Part shown: one piece after another, positions 41,191-49,852 of the stretch | Numbering within the stretch: the first letter of the stretch is position 1 | Layout: each line of letters starts with the position of its first letter | Source of the DNA: Planctomycetales bacterium | Lineage (GTDB): Bacteria; Planctomycetota; Planctomycetia; Planctomycetales; Planctomycetaceae | Direction: 5' to 3' | DNA: 64,000 nucleotides | Assembly (NCBI GenBank): GCA_026400835.1 | Contig: JAPLOA010000071.1 | Location: forward strand, 60,660 to 124,659 | Position numbers and translations under genes: made by a program | Notes under the pieces: model-generated | Databases searched by the model: none | What the model was told of the DNA's origin: nothing | What the model saw: the letters and a program-made list of their open reading frames with translations, nothing else

Positions 41191-42462
41191 ATGCTACGCC
41201 GACAATTCCTTCGCTCTTCCGCCGCAGGACTCTTCACGATCACCGGAAGCCGGTGCTTGTCGGCTCAGGAATCTCAGGCACCTCATATCCTGCTGAGGTC
41301 TTCGTGGCAGGTCGTGAATATCGGCGATATCGCGCATACGCCAGGAGTATTGGCACTGATTGAAAAGTATATACCGGAAGCCGAAGTGATCCTGTGGGCC
41401 TCAGGTGATCTCAGCGCTGAAGTCGCGGCGATGGAACATCACCGTTTTCCGAAACTGAAGATCGTCAAAGGGACCATCAAGGCTGACGGCTCTGCTTCCA
41501 ACCCCGAACTTGCCGAAGCCATTGCCTGGTCGGATTTTTTGCTGCACGGTTCCGGCCCTTCACTTGTCGCCGCAAAAGATGTGGCCGCATACGTTAAACA
41601 TACCGGCAAGCCTTTCGGTGTCTATGGCATTACACACGGCTCGTTTCTGTCCGGTGATGACAAGTCACTGCTCAGCAAAGCACAGTTCGTCTACTTTCGA
41701 GACTCGGTATCGCTCGCGCGAGCAAAAGAAGAAGGCGTAGCCTGCCCGGTTATGGAGTTTGCACCGGACGGAGCATTCGCGTGCGATCTGAGAGATGACG
41801 CACAGGCCACAGAATTCCTTCAGGCCAATCAACTCGAAGAGGGAAAATTTCTCTGCTGCCTGTCTCGCCTGAGATACACGCCCTACTGGAGCATCCCCGG
41901 CAGCAAACGTCCGTATGACGAAAAACGTCACGCCCGCAATGAAGCCATGAAGGAACACGATCACGCTCCAATCCGAGAAGCGATTATCTCAGTCATTCGC
42001 GAAACAGATCTGAAGATTCTGTTGTGCCCGGAAGACATGACGCAAATGGCTGTCGGCAAAGAAATGCTTTTCGACAAACTGCCGGATGATGTGAAATCGC
42101 GAGTCGTCTGGAAAGAGAAATTCTGGCTCACCGACATGGCTCTCAGCGTCTACGTTCGCAGCGCTGGACTCTTTGGGAGTGAGATGCATTCACCAATCAT
42201 GGCGGTTGGAAACGGCATCCCGGCCATCGTTTGTCGATTCGAAGAGCAGACCAGCAAGGGCTTCATGTGGCGTGATATTGGACTGGGAGAGTGGCTGTTT
42301 GACTTCGACAAAGAAGAAGACTGCAGCAAACTTCCGGCCGCAGTTCTGGCAATGGCGAAAGATCCCGCAGCCGCCCGCGCACGCACTCAGAAAGCTCGCG
42401 AGTTTGTCATGCAGCGTCAGTCAGAAACGATGCTGGTACTCAAAAGCACGTTAACAAAGTAA
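41191..42462 (+). CDS. Tat-exported polysaccharide pyruvyl transferase-like protein
   Basis: A 423-residue protein. ATG 41191 has GGAAGTGGAAC upstream. The N-terminus MLRRQFLRSSAAG is a twin-arginine signal, with a cut after about SAQ. The body has the pattern of the polysaccharide pyruvyl transferase family: NIGDIAHTPG, DFLLHGSGPSLV, GVYGITHGSF, VYFRDSVSLARAKEEG, CLSRLRYTPYW, GLFGSEMHSPIMAVGNGIPAI. Family members normally act in the cytoplasm with phosphoenolpyruvate, so Tat export is odd. The real activity may be different. Confidence 0.8.
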   Translation: MLRRQFLRSSAAGLFTITGSRCLSAQESQAPHILLRSSWQVVNIGDIAHTPGVLALIEKYIPEAEVILWASGDLSAEVAAMEHHRFPKLKIVKGTIKADGSASNPELAEAIAWSDFLLHGSGPSLVAAKDVAAYVKHTGKPFGVYGITHGSFLSGDDKSLLSKAQFVYFRDSVSLARAKEEGVACPVMEFAPDGAFACDLRDDAQATEFLQANQLEEGKFLCCLSRLRYTPYWSIPGSKRPYDEKRHARNEAMKEHDHAPIREAIISVIRETDLKILLCPEDMTQMAVGKEMLFDKLPDDVKSRVVWKEKFWLTDMALSVYVRSAGLFGSEMHSPIMAVGNGIPAIVCRFEEQTSKGFMWRDIGLGEWLFDFDKEEDCSKLPAAVLAMAKDPAAARARTQKAREFVMQRQSETMLVLKSTLTK

Positions 42463-42505
42463 TGTCGCCGGGAGAGAACATGATCCCTGTCGGGTTTCTG
42501 ACTTC

Positions 42506-42952
42506 TCAGTAGTCAAGGTCATCTTCATCCGCATCTTCAATGACGGCTTTCTCCATGAATTCCGTCAGGCTCGCGGCAACGACTTTGACTTCTCCGGACT
42601 TCGAATAGTCCGGGCAAAATTTCCAGACTGAGTATCCTTCGTCCGGATTCACAACCAAGAAGTCCTCGTTGTCAGTTGCGAGGACCAAACAGCGCTCGAG
42701 CTTCTCATACGGGAACGGCTTGCCGGCAGGCCCCTTTGCGGCGGCGAGCCCCATCGACCGATACATGGCCACAAAGCCAACCATCATGCCAATATGAGTC
42801 GACGTGATCTTGTTGGCTCGCGTCGTCTCCTGCAGTTCTTCTTCTGTCCAGAACTGCCATTCATTCTTTTGGAATCGGACAACATGCAACTCCGGGAGCT
42901 TTCTCAGCCACTGCAAATAGTCTGATGGTAAAGCAGGATTGCCGTTCGTCAT
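42506..42952 (-). CDS. SMI1/KNR4 (SUKH)-like protein
   Basis: A 148-residue cytoplasmic protein. ATG 42952 (MTNGNPALPSDYLQWL) is chosen. The layout fits the SUKH superfamily: LPSDYLQWL near the start, then CLVLATDNEDFLVVNPDEGYSVWKF, and FMEKAV near the end, with an acidic tail (EDADEDDLDY). SUKH proteins include immunity proteins against toxins, but no toxin is nearby, so the role is unknown. It converges with the pyruvyl transferase-like gene. Confidence 0.6.
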   Translation of the reverse strand: MTNGNPALPSDYLQWLRKLPELHVVRFQKNEWQFWTEEELQETTRANKITSTHIGMMVGFVAMYRSMGLAAAKGPAGKPFPYEKLERCLVLATDNEDFLVVNPDEGYSVWKFCPDYSKSGEVKVVAASLTEFMEKAVIEDADEDDLDY

Positions 42953-43063
42953 GCTGATTGTTCCATTGCACAATTTGTTATTTCATCCGACAGACTCGGT
43001 GTCCTCGTCCGAATCCCGATGTTGGTTTCGCGAAAACTCTCTCGCAACCTCACACATCCACAC

Positions 43064-44350
43064 TTATTGCTGCGCGAAGAGTGATTCCTTCGGAGCCGTA
43101 TAGCGAATTGCGAGATGCGGAGTTTCCAAACGTACATGCCCTTTGCCAACCGATTGGACCCCGGCTTCCACAAGTCCCGTTGTCAGGAGAGTTCGCTCAA
43201 GGGGACATGGCGATTTTCCCTTGATAAACGTGGCTTCGGCTTTCGCCATGAGTTCTGCGGAATACGTGACGTTCGGTACGGGCGGCAGATAAAACAGCGT
43301 CGAGAGCGGCTTGGACTCATTCTTCAATTTCGCGGCAAACGTAAAGTCACCGACGAGCCCATTCATCAGCAGCATCGTCGCTTTTGTACCGTCGACATAT
43401 TCGATGCGATAAGCCACGGGTTCCTTGACCCATTCCTGCATTTGCTGCCGAGTCGGATAGCGATGACTAAACGATTCAGGCTGAGCCAGCGTCTGACATC
43501 GCGACAAACACGCGTGAAACAACGACGAGTCCCAGCCTCCGGCCAACCATGATCCGGAATCCATCGCCTTCCAGAACTCATCGCCCTTCAGTCCATGAAC
43601 TGCCGCTACACCCGTCTCGCCGCCTTTTCGCCGCTCGGCCATGCATTGAATGACTTCCAGGGCATGGAAGTCATAACTGTCCATGCCGCCCATCGCGAGA
43701 CACATCAATTCTTCAACTTCGGCACCATAAGGCATGTCAATCGAAGGCATCCGCCACGTACCGGGCAGAGAAGACCCGGCGGAGAACGCGAAATTCAACT
43801 CCTTCGAAAGATCGTACATCTCCTTCGCCCAGTCCCACTTCCATGACAGGTGCTTGTCGTTGAAGACGGGTACAGATCGGCCATCCTTGCGAAAGACATC
43901 GGTGACCTGCTTGAACAGCTCATAACGAGGATACTTAGTCTGGCCATATTCACTCAGCTCATACTTACCGTGCTCACCAATCAGCAATACCGCGTCAACA
44001 GCCAGCTCACTCCCACCACATCGCAGCGCCTCGGCGACAGTCTTGTAGATTGGGAAGCCAAACTCCTCCGAGCGTTTACGGCTGAGATCGTTCTCGGGAA
44101 ACTGATCCACATAGGCCGAAACAACATCCAGCTCAGGCTTATGCCATTCACCCTGAATCGGGTATCCAACAAGGAAGCGTTCGGCCATGTGCCACGCATG
44201 CGAATGATACCGCCACTCCGTCGTAACAACGGCCAAACGCTTGCGAGCTGTGCTCTGCAACGATGTCGTAGCGGACGCGGTTGGCTGAAGTATGAAGGCC
44301 GAAAGCAGTCCTGCACTGGAGGCTTCCAGGAAATTTCGTCGAGTCACCAT
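43064..44350 (-). CDS. Tat-exported protein of unknown function
   Basis: A 428-residue protein beginning MVTRRNFLEASSAG, a twin-arginine signal. AGGGG is upstream of the ATG. The body begins RLAVVTTEWRYHSHAWHMAERFLVGY, with a possible Rossmann-like start. Other marked segments are VLLIGEHGKYELSEYGQTKYPR, VPVFNDKHLSWKWDWAKEM, and FSAGSSLPGTWRMPSIDMP. I know no named family for it. It lies just upstream of the SUKH-like gene (112 bp away) in the same direction. Confidence 0.72.
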   Translation of the reverse strand: MVTRRNFLEASSAGLLSAFILQPTASATTSLQSTARKRLAVVTTEWRYHSHAWHMAERFLVGYPIQGEWHKPELDVVSAYVDQFPENDLSRKRSEEFGFPIYKTVAEALRCGGSELAVDAVLLIGEHGKYELSEYGQTKYPRYELFKQVTDVFRKDGRSVPVFNDKHLSWKWDWAKEMYDLSKELNFAFSAGSSLPGTWRMPSIDMPYGAEVEELMCLAMGGMDSYDFHALEVIQCMAERRKGGETGVAAVHGLKGDEFWKAMDSGSWLAGGWDSSLFHACLSRCQTLAQPESFSHRYPTRQQMQEWVKEPVAYRIEYVDGTKATMLLMNGLVGDFTFAAKLKNESKPLSTLFYLPPVPNVTYSAELMAKAEATFIKGKSPCPLERTLLTTGLVEAGVQSVGKGHVRLETPHLAIRYTAPKESLFAQQ

Positions 44351-44656
44351 TTTTGTGTCCCCTGTATCTTCATCCAGTCAGCGAAATTCGTTGAAACAAT
44401 CAGCGTGGCCTTTGGGGTATCTTGTATTGCCAGCATAACGACGGCAAGTCATGTGTCCGTTTCCAACAGGCGCGTCGAAATATCCCAATTGTGGTGACCT
44501 TCCAGCTGTGAAGGGAGTTTGCTTGGCTGAAAACGTCGCCGATCATCCTTGTTGATTCGGTAAAAATGAACCTGTGCGAACTTACACTGTCGGTGCAGTC
44601 TTTCGACGCTCTTTCCGTTCCGCCGAGTTTCACGTCGCTGCTGCGTCAGGCGGTGT
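44351..44656. other. Spacer, no gene
   Basis: 306 bp between the PVC dehydrogenase stop and the Tat-exported unknown. A TTGCC-N10-GGCAA inverted repeat is at about 44428-44447. No clear promoter, terminator or small gene is seen. Confidence 0.4.
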
Positions 44657-47167
44657 CTATGGACCGTCGAGTCCTCGTCGCCTGAGATATGCAACCAGGT
44701 CCAGAATGTCCTCGTGTGACAGAGTGTTCAGCAGACCTTCCGGCATAAACGATACTCGCGAAGGTGTTGTGCTTTCCAGGTCATTGATGCTGAAGCGAAC
44801 TTCACTGCCGCCGGGATCATTCGGATTGGTGGCAATCATGATTGTGTCTCCAGCCATGTTGACCGTGCGGCCCGTGTGTGGCCGACCATCTTTCAAAAGG
44901 TAGGTCTGCAGCCCGAATTGCTCGTTAATGACTCGGCTGGGGTTGATCATGTTGTCCAGCAGATCCTGAGCACTGTACCGGCCACCGACACTTGTCAGGT
45001 CCGGCCCGCCCAGACCACCTTCCCCTCGAAAACTGTGACAAACTATGCAGGAGACCGCAGAGAACAGTTTGCGACCGTTCTCAGAATCCCGTGGCTCTGC
45101 CAGACGAGCTTCCAGAGTTGGCAAGAGATCCTCCATGGTCCATTTTTGAACGAAGGTTCGCGATGTGGCAGGGATTACTGCTGCCGGCTTCCGCGCGAAT
45201 GCGATCAGTTCCGCAAACTTCTGACGCTCCGGCTCCGTCATCATTTGAGTCACTGCGTGAATCATCTGGTCGCGCCGTGCTCGAGCAGTGAATCCACCCT
45301 TCCAGTTGGGGACGCGTTCCATTGCAAGCTTCAGAAATCGCTCACGCAGCTCGGGCGTCCACGCCGGACTTTGATGCAAGCTGGTCAATGCCTGAACGTA
45401 AAGCACTTGCTCTTCCTGTGTTCGGGTTTGTTCGAGCAGGTCCAGCGTCGGCACAATCATCGTGGGACTCTTCAACGCTGCACACATCGCCACAAGCTCT
45501 TCGTTAACTCGCCGATCTGGCGAAGGAAGTGAAGGTTCGAGCTTTGCAACGAGCCTGGCAGATGTGGCTTCGTCGTATCGACCATGTCGAATTGCGGAGA
45601 CGGTGATGATTCGAAGGTACCAGCTTTGTTCGTCAGTACTCAGCTTCGCAAAGTCCATCCGATCCAGCGCTGCCAGAAGCTCTGACTGGATGGAAGTGTC
45701 GCCATCAGTCGATCGGGCCAGAGCCAGCATAGCCTGTAGCGAAATGCGAGGATTAGGCTCCTGCATCGCGCGGTATTTCCATTCGCTGATGGGCTGCCAC
45801 TCCAGAGCCACTCGCGCGGCACTTCGGATCGCTCGGTCATAGTCGGCGAGATATGGCCACAGAGTTTCAATGGCCTGTGAGTCTGCGTGCCCGTGAAATG
45901 TTTCCAGCTGTCGTCGCAGCTGCTGAGCCGCAGTTGTGGCGGAATCCGGTAAAGATTCCGATGCAGCGGCCGTGCTTTCTGTCCCTGCGTAGGTGACTCG
46001 ATAGACGGCCGATTGTGTGCCACGTCCGCCAGTCAGAAAATACAAAGCCCCATCCAGTGCTGATACTGCGACATCCGCGATTGGAAGTCCCTGAGCACTG
46101 AGGAAAGGCTCAGGCTCTGCGGAATACGATGCCCCCGACGGCGACAGAGCAACGGCAAAAATGCGGCCGTAGCTCCAGTCGCACGCGAACAGAGCGTTCT
46201 GATATCGAGCGGGAAACTTCGCACCATATCCAAAACAAATTCCGGTCGGTGATCCTGGTCCGATGTTTCTGAGCGGAGGCTGGATGTCTTCCCAGGCAGA
46301 CGTCCAGCTCCAGAGCATTTCACCGGCACGACCATGCCATCCGCTGTCGGTACCGCTCAACACCTGCCGAATCGCCGTTGGTCGATAGTTGGGCAGACCA
46401 ATATCATTCTCCAGGTCACTATCGTACGTGAACAGATCACCGCTGCGGTTGAAGGCGAGGTCGTAACTGTTTCTTAATCCCATGCAAAGGTATTCAGGAT
46501 TTTTCCCGTTCAGATCCGTGCGCATCACCCAGCCACCGGAATACGACTGCGGTGTGAACTGAAAGTCCCAGCCGTCTCGATTCCAGTGCTTCGGCGTTCG
46601 ACCATTTTCGCACGGCAGCCCGTTGCGATCACCGCTGACAATGTAGAGCGATTGTCCATCCGGCCCCGGCACGACGGCATGCAGACTATGCTCCACCCAA
46701 TTCGCGGCATCGCCCGTCACGCGAGGAAACTCAATGAGCTGCTCCGCGGTATCCAGCTTGCCGTCGGCGTTGGTATCTTTGATTCTCAACAACACATCGG
46801 GCTGGAAACTCGATTCCGAATGATCACCGTGCTGGATTACATACAGTGCTCCATGCAGAAACGTCATACCGTGGGAGAAGCCCCATTGGTCTGAAACAAG
46901 TTCAACGCTGCTCTCGGACGTCTGACCTGGCGCCCGCGGAGTGATCCGGAAAAGCCTCATCCCCTGATCCGACGCATAGATTCGTCCTTTGTCATCAAAG
47001 CACATGGCCACCCAGGAACCCTGTTCGCGCGGAACTGCGTAGACACGCTCCACGACAAAGCCATCACGAATCTCAATCGCGTCTGCCGGAGTTGCTTCGC
47101 CAAAAGCAGGTAAGGTTAGCGCGAAGCCATACATGACAAGAACGTGCACAAGGACGACTGCGCGCAT
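44657..47167 (-). CDS. PVC-type membrane-bound dehydrogenase with C-terminal cytochrome c
   Basis: An 836-residue exported protein. ATG 47167 has GGAAG upstream, giving a signal peptide (MRAVVLVHVLVMYGFALTLPAF). The N-terminal half is a beta-propeller (about 30-400) with an EF-hand-like Asp loop DTNADGKLDTAE. A HEAT-type helical region follows (about 420-680). The C-terminal cytochrome c has SCIVCH, followed by GGPDLTSVGGRYSAQDLLDNM and a Met-rich segment. This architecture is typical of Planctomycetota and Verrucomicrobia. It probably oxidises a sugar, but the substrate is unknown. It reads with the Gfo/Idh/MocA gene upstream. Confidence 0.9.
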   Translation of the reverse strand: MRAVVLVHVLVMYGFALTLPAFGEATPADAIEIRDGFVVERVYAVPREQGSWVAMCFDDKGRIYASDQGMRLFRITPRAPGQTSESSVELVSDQWGFSHGMTFLHGALYVIQHGDHSESSFQPDVLLRIKDTNADGKLDTAEQLIEFPRVTGDAANWVEHSLHAVVPGPDGQSLYIVSGDRNGLPCENGRTPKHWNRDGWDFQFTPQSYSGGWVMRTDLNGKNPEYLCMGLRNSYDLAFNRSGDLFTYDSDLENDIGLPNYRPTAIRQVLSGTDSGWHGRAGEMLWSWTSAWEDIQPPLRNIGPGSPTGICFGYGAKFPARYQNALFACDWSYGRIFAVALSPSGASYSAEPEPFLSAQGLPIADVAVSALDGALYFLTGGRGTQSAVYRVTYAGTESTAAASESLPDSATTAAQQLRRQLETFHGHADSQAIETLWPYLADYDRAIRSAARVALEWQPISEWKYRAMQEPNPRISLQAMLALARSTDGDTSIQSELLAALDRMDFAKLSTDEQSWYLRIITVSAIRHGRYDEATSARLVAKLEPSLPSPDRRVNEELVAMCAALKSPTMIVPTLDLLEQTRTQEEQVLYVQALTSLHQSPAWTPELRERFLKLAMERVPNWKGGFTARARRDQMIHAVTQMMTEPERQKFAELIAFARKPAAVIPATSRTFVQKWTMEDLLPTLEARLAEPRDSENGRKLFSAVSCIVCHSFRGEGGLGGPDLTSVGGRYSAQDLLDNMINPSRVINEQFGLQTYLLKDGRPHTGRTVNMAGDTIMIATNPNDPGGSEVRFSINDLESTTPSRVSFMPEGLLNTLSHEDILDLVAYLRRRGLDGP

Positions 47168-47281
47168 AAATGCTTCCGTGCCTGAGACAGGCAATGAACA
47201 GACTCACCGGACCATCACTTCGAATTGCCGGTCAATGACGGATTGAGGCATAACGGTTTGAATCAGAAAGCAGTGTCGTCG

Positions 47282-48703
47282 TCACCGTGGCGAATATGCA
47301 TTCGTCGAAGGTGTTGGATCGATGATCGCATCTGCTTCCGGCAGTCCGGTGGCTCGACGGTTTTCCGCATCCCACAGAATCGGTTTCTGTAGGCGTAACG
47401 CGAGAACCCCCAACATGCCAATCTCCGTGATCCGGGAACCGATCTCAAACGGTGAATAGGTCTTCGAATCGCCCGCGCAGGCCAGCACCCATTCGAACAT
47501 GTGTGAGTTGTTCACTTTGCTCCATCGCGGTCGCTCACCTTTGGCAGCCTTGGCCGGATCCCATTTCAAAGTTTCGGTATCGATGCGAGGTTGTGTTCTG
47601 GGGATCTTTGCCACTTCCGGTTGATCGGCCCCGCGAAACTCCTTTGCACCCTTGAGTCGAACATTGCAGTCGGTGTTCCAGAGCCCGGCGGACAACGTCC
47701 CTTCGCTGCCTACGATCAGGCATCCCGTTGTGCCGACTGGTCCCTGAGTCACCTCGTTGGGCGGCAGGTTGTTTTCGCCGGAATAGAAGATGAGCTTTAC
47801 TGGGCCTCGCTTACCTTTCGCCGCGAATTCAAATTTCACAGTGCAACGAGTCGGGAAGGATTCGTGTCCCAGGTCGTTGCCCGTCGCGTCGATCCGCGTC
47901 GGTGCATCCAATTCCAGAGCACGATAGGCGAGCTGAAAACCGTGGCAGCAAAAGTCCGCCAGTGAGCCGCCGCCCAAGTCGTACCAGCCTCGCCACTTGC
48001 CCGGATGATAGATCTCATTGTTGTAAGGCCGTGCCGGTGCGGTGCCGAGCCAGAAGTTCCAGTCGAGTCCCTCTGGAATCGGATCGCTTGACGTCGGCCG
48101 ATCAACTCCATTGGGCCAGCCATGCGCCGGATGCCAGACGTGAACTTCGGTGATGTTGCCCAGTAGCCCCGACTGAATGACTTCGAAACTGCGCCGAAAT
48201 CCTTCCGTCGAACATCCCTGATTGCCCGTCTGAGTCGCCAGCTTCGGATGACTCAGTGCCAGCTTCTCCAGAGCTCGACATTCGGCCACGGAATGAGCCA
48301 GCGGCTTTTCGCAGTAAACATGTTTGCCAGCCTTCAGAGCAGCTTCACAGATGGGCACATGCCAGTGATCGGGAGTTCCGATGATGACGGCATCGACTCC
48401 CGATTCTTTGTCGAGCAGATCACGATAGTCACGATATGGTCGAGCCTCCTTCAGCTCATTCACCTGCAACACGCTGTCGAGCTGTCTCTGGTCCACATCG
48501 CAAATGGCAACGACCGATTGATCCAGCTTGTTAAGTTCCGGAACCAGGTAACCCCGCATCTGCCCACCCATCCCGATGCACGCAAACGAGAGTTTTTCAT
48601 TGGGTGACTGCACCGCCGGAAGTCCGGACGGCAGAATCATCGGCAGCCCAAGTCCTGCCATTGCAGTTTGAGAAAATCGTCGACGAGAGACGCGGTGGGA
48701 CAT
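47282..48703 (-). CDS. Tat-exported Gfo/Idh/MocA oxidoreductase
   Basis: A 473-residue protein. ATG 48703 has AAGAAGG upstream. The N-terminus SHRVSRRRFSQTAM is a twin-arginine signal. The Rossmann part (about 35-150) has FACIGMGGQMRG and AICDVD, then IIGTPDHWH and the EKP motif in YCEKPLAHS. The C-terminal alpha/beta domain has GGGSLADFCCHG. This subgroup is abundant in planctomycetes and may use tightly bound NAD(P). It precedes the PVC dehydrogenase by 114 bp and is probably co-transcribed with it. Confidence 0.9.
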   Translation of the reverse strand: MSHRVSRRRFSQTAMAGLGLPMILPSGLPAVQSPNEKLSFACIGMGGQMRGYLVPELNKLDQSVVAICDVDQRQLDSVLQVNELKEARPYRDYRDLLDKESGVDAVIIGTPDHWHVPICEAALKAGKHVYCEKPLAHSVAECRALEKLALSHPKLATQTGNQGCSTEGFRRSFEVIQSGLLGNITEVHVWHPAHGWPNGVDRPTSSDPIPEGLDWNFWLGTAPARPYNNEIYHPGKWRGWYDLGGGSLADFCCHGFQLAYRALELDAPTRIDATGNDLGHESFPTRCTVKFEFAAKGKRGPVKLIFYSGENNLPPNEVTQGPVGTTGCLIVGSEGTLSAGLWNTDCNVRLKGAKEFRGADQPEVAKIPRTQPRIDTETLKWDPAKAAKGERPRWSKVNNSHMFEWVLACAGDSKTYSPFEIGSRITEIGMLGVLALRLQKPILWDAENRRATGLPEADAIIDPTPSTNAYSPR

Positions 48704-49150
48704 TACGGTCGGCCTTCTTGAAGAGGTGGGAGGAAGGTTCAAGCTGAATCGTAGTGGCAGGCCTATAACAGTTGAACCTTTCCCAACTGTGAATTATCCA
48801 GCCGATTCGTAGATCTCACCACCTCGCGTCCGAACAAACCAAAGGTAGAACTACAAGCATTTCTTTCGCAGAGCCCAAACTATGTCAAAACGAATCAACT
48901 GCTCACTGGAACAGGATGCCTCAGGATTTTGACAATCCATTGATGGACGACCATTGATGGACGAAAACGGGACTCCGCAATCTTGCTTACAGCCTGTTTA
49001 CTCAGTCCTGCGCGTGGAGATGCATGACGTGTCCGATCGATGAAAATCACAATTTGAGGAGGAGTATTATGGTTTAGTAACAGAGGACAGCTATCGCCCT
49101 GTTGCTAAGATGTGCAGCCGAGCGACAATTTGCCTCTGCCGAGAATTCTG
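48704..49150. other. Divergent regulatory region with repeats
   Basis: 447 bp between the Gfo/Idh/MocA gene (minus) and mqnB (plus). It holds a 9-bp inverted repeat, AAGGTTCAA (48734-48742) and TTGAACCTT (48772-48780), close to the Gfo/Idh/MocA start. It also holds an exact 14-bp tandem duplication (48937-48964) and a two-codon reading frame with a strong ribosome site (49056-49077). No gene is called. Confidence 0.6.
48937..48964. repeat. 14-bp tandem duplication
   Basis: CCATTGATGGACGA occurs twice in immediate succession (48937-48950 and 48951-48964) without a mismatch. No further copies follow. It looks like a recent slippage duplication. Confidence 0.85.
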
Positions 49151-49852
49151 ATGACCCATGTGCTGGTGCTGGTTCCAACCGAGTTTGAACTACGGAAACT
49201 GCAGCCTTTAATTGCTGACTCCGTGGCTGAAGCAAACGGCATTATCATGACGTGTGGGTTTGGCCCAATTGTCGCCGGGGTCACGACAGCTCAATTACTG
49301 GCTAGAGTTACCCCGACAAAAGTTGTGCTGGCTGGAATTTCAGGAGCGGTCGGGCCGCGATTCTCAGTCGGAACAGCCGCCAGTTTTTCTCAGGTGGCCT
49401 GTTACGGTATCGGGGCGGGCAGCGGTTCGGAATTTCAGACGGCGAGTGAACTCGGCTGGACTCGCTGGAATGAAGCAACGGCAACTCACGGATCGCAGGA
49501 TATTCTTCAGTTGCACAGCAATCAGGCTTCGTTTCGATCATGGCGCAGCGATTCAATAGCAGACTCCGGAGAAGCTTCCAACGACTTCATCGACGAACCT
49601 CTTCTGCTCACTGTTTGTGCTGCGTCGGCGAATTCGACAGATGTTGCGGATCGACTCAAAAAATTTCCGCAGGCCGCTGCGGAGGATATGGAAGCCTATG
49701 CCGTGGCAGTGGCGTGCCGCATGGCGAATGTTCCTCTGACCGTGATTCGAGGCATCTCAAATATCGCAGGCGATCGTAACAAAGCTCACTGGGATGTTGA
49801 TGCGGCCCTCAAAGCGGTCTCAACGTGGTTCACACCGGATAATCTTTTATGA
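49151..49852 (+). CDS. mqnB: Futalosine hydrolase
   Basis: A 233-residue nucleosidase of the futalosine route to menaquinone. It splits futalosine into dehypoxanthine futalosine and hypoxanthine. ATG 49151 (MTHVLVLVPTEFEL) gives the usual N-terminus; a GTG 13 codons earlier is less likely. The phosphorylase-like fold has CGFGPIVAGVTTAQLL, VLAGISGAVG, the EDMEAYAVAVAC purine-site segment and IRGISNIAGDR with the catalytic Asp. The stop overlaps mqnD by four bases (ATGA), so the two are translationally coupled. Confidence 0.9.
   Translation: MTHVLVLVPTEFELRKLQPLIADSVAEANGIIMTCGFGPIVAGVTTAQLLARVTPTKVVLAGISGAVGPRFSVGTAASFSQVACYGIGAGSGSEFQTASELGWTRWNEATATHGSQDILQLHSNQASFRSWRSDSIADSGEASNDFIDEPLLLTVCAASANSTDVADRLKKFPQAAAEDMEAYAVAVACRMANVPLTVIRGISNIAGDRNKAHWDVDAALKAVSTWFTPDNLL

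Noticed and set aside
42506..44350. Reading the SUKH-like gene and its neighbour as a proven toxin-immunity system
   Set aside because: No toxin domain is visible in the neighbour, so it is kept only as a speculative finding.
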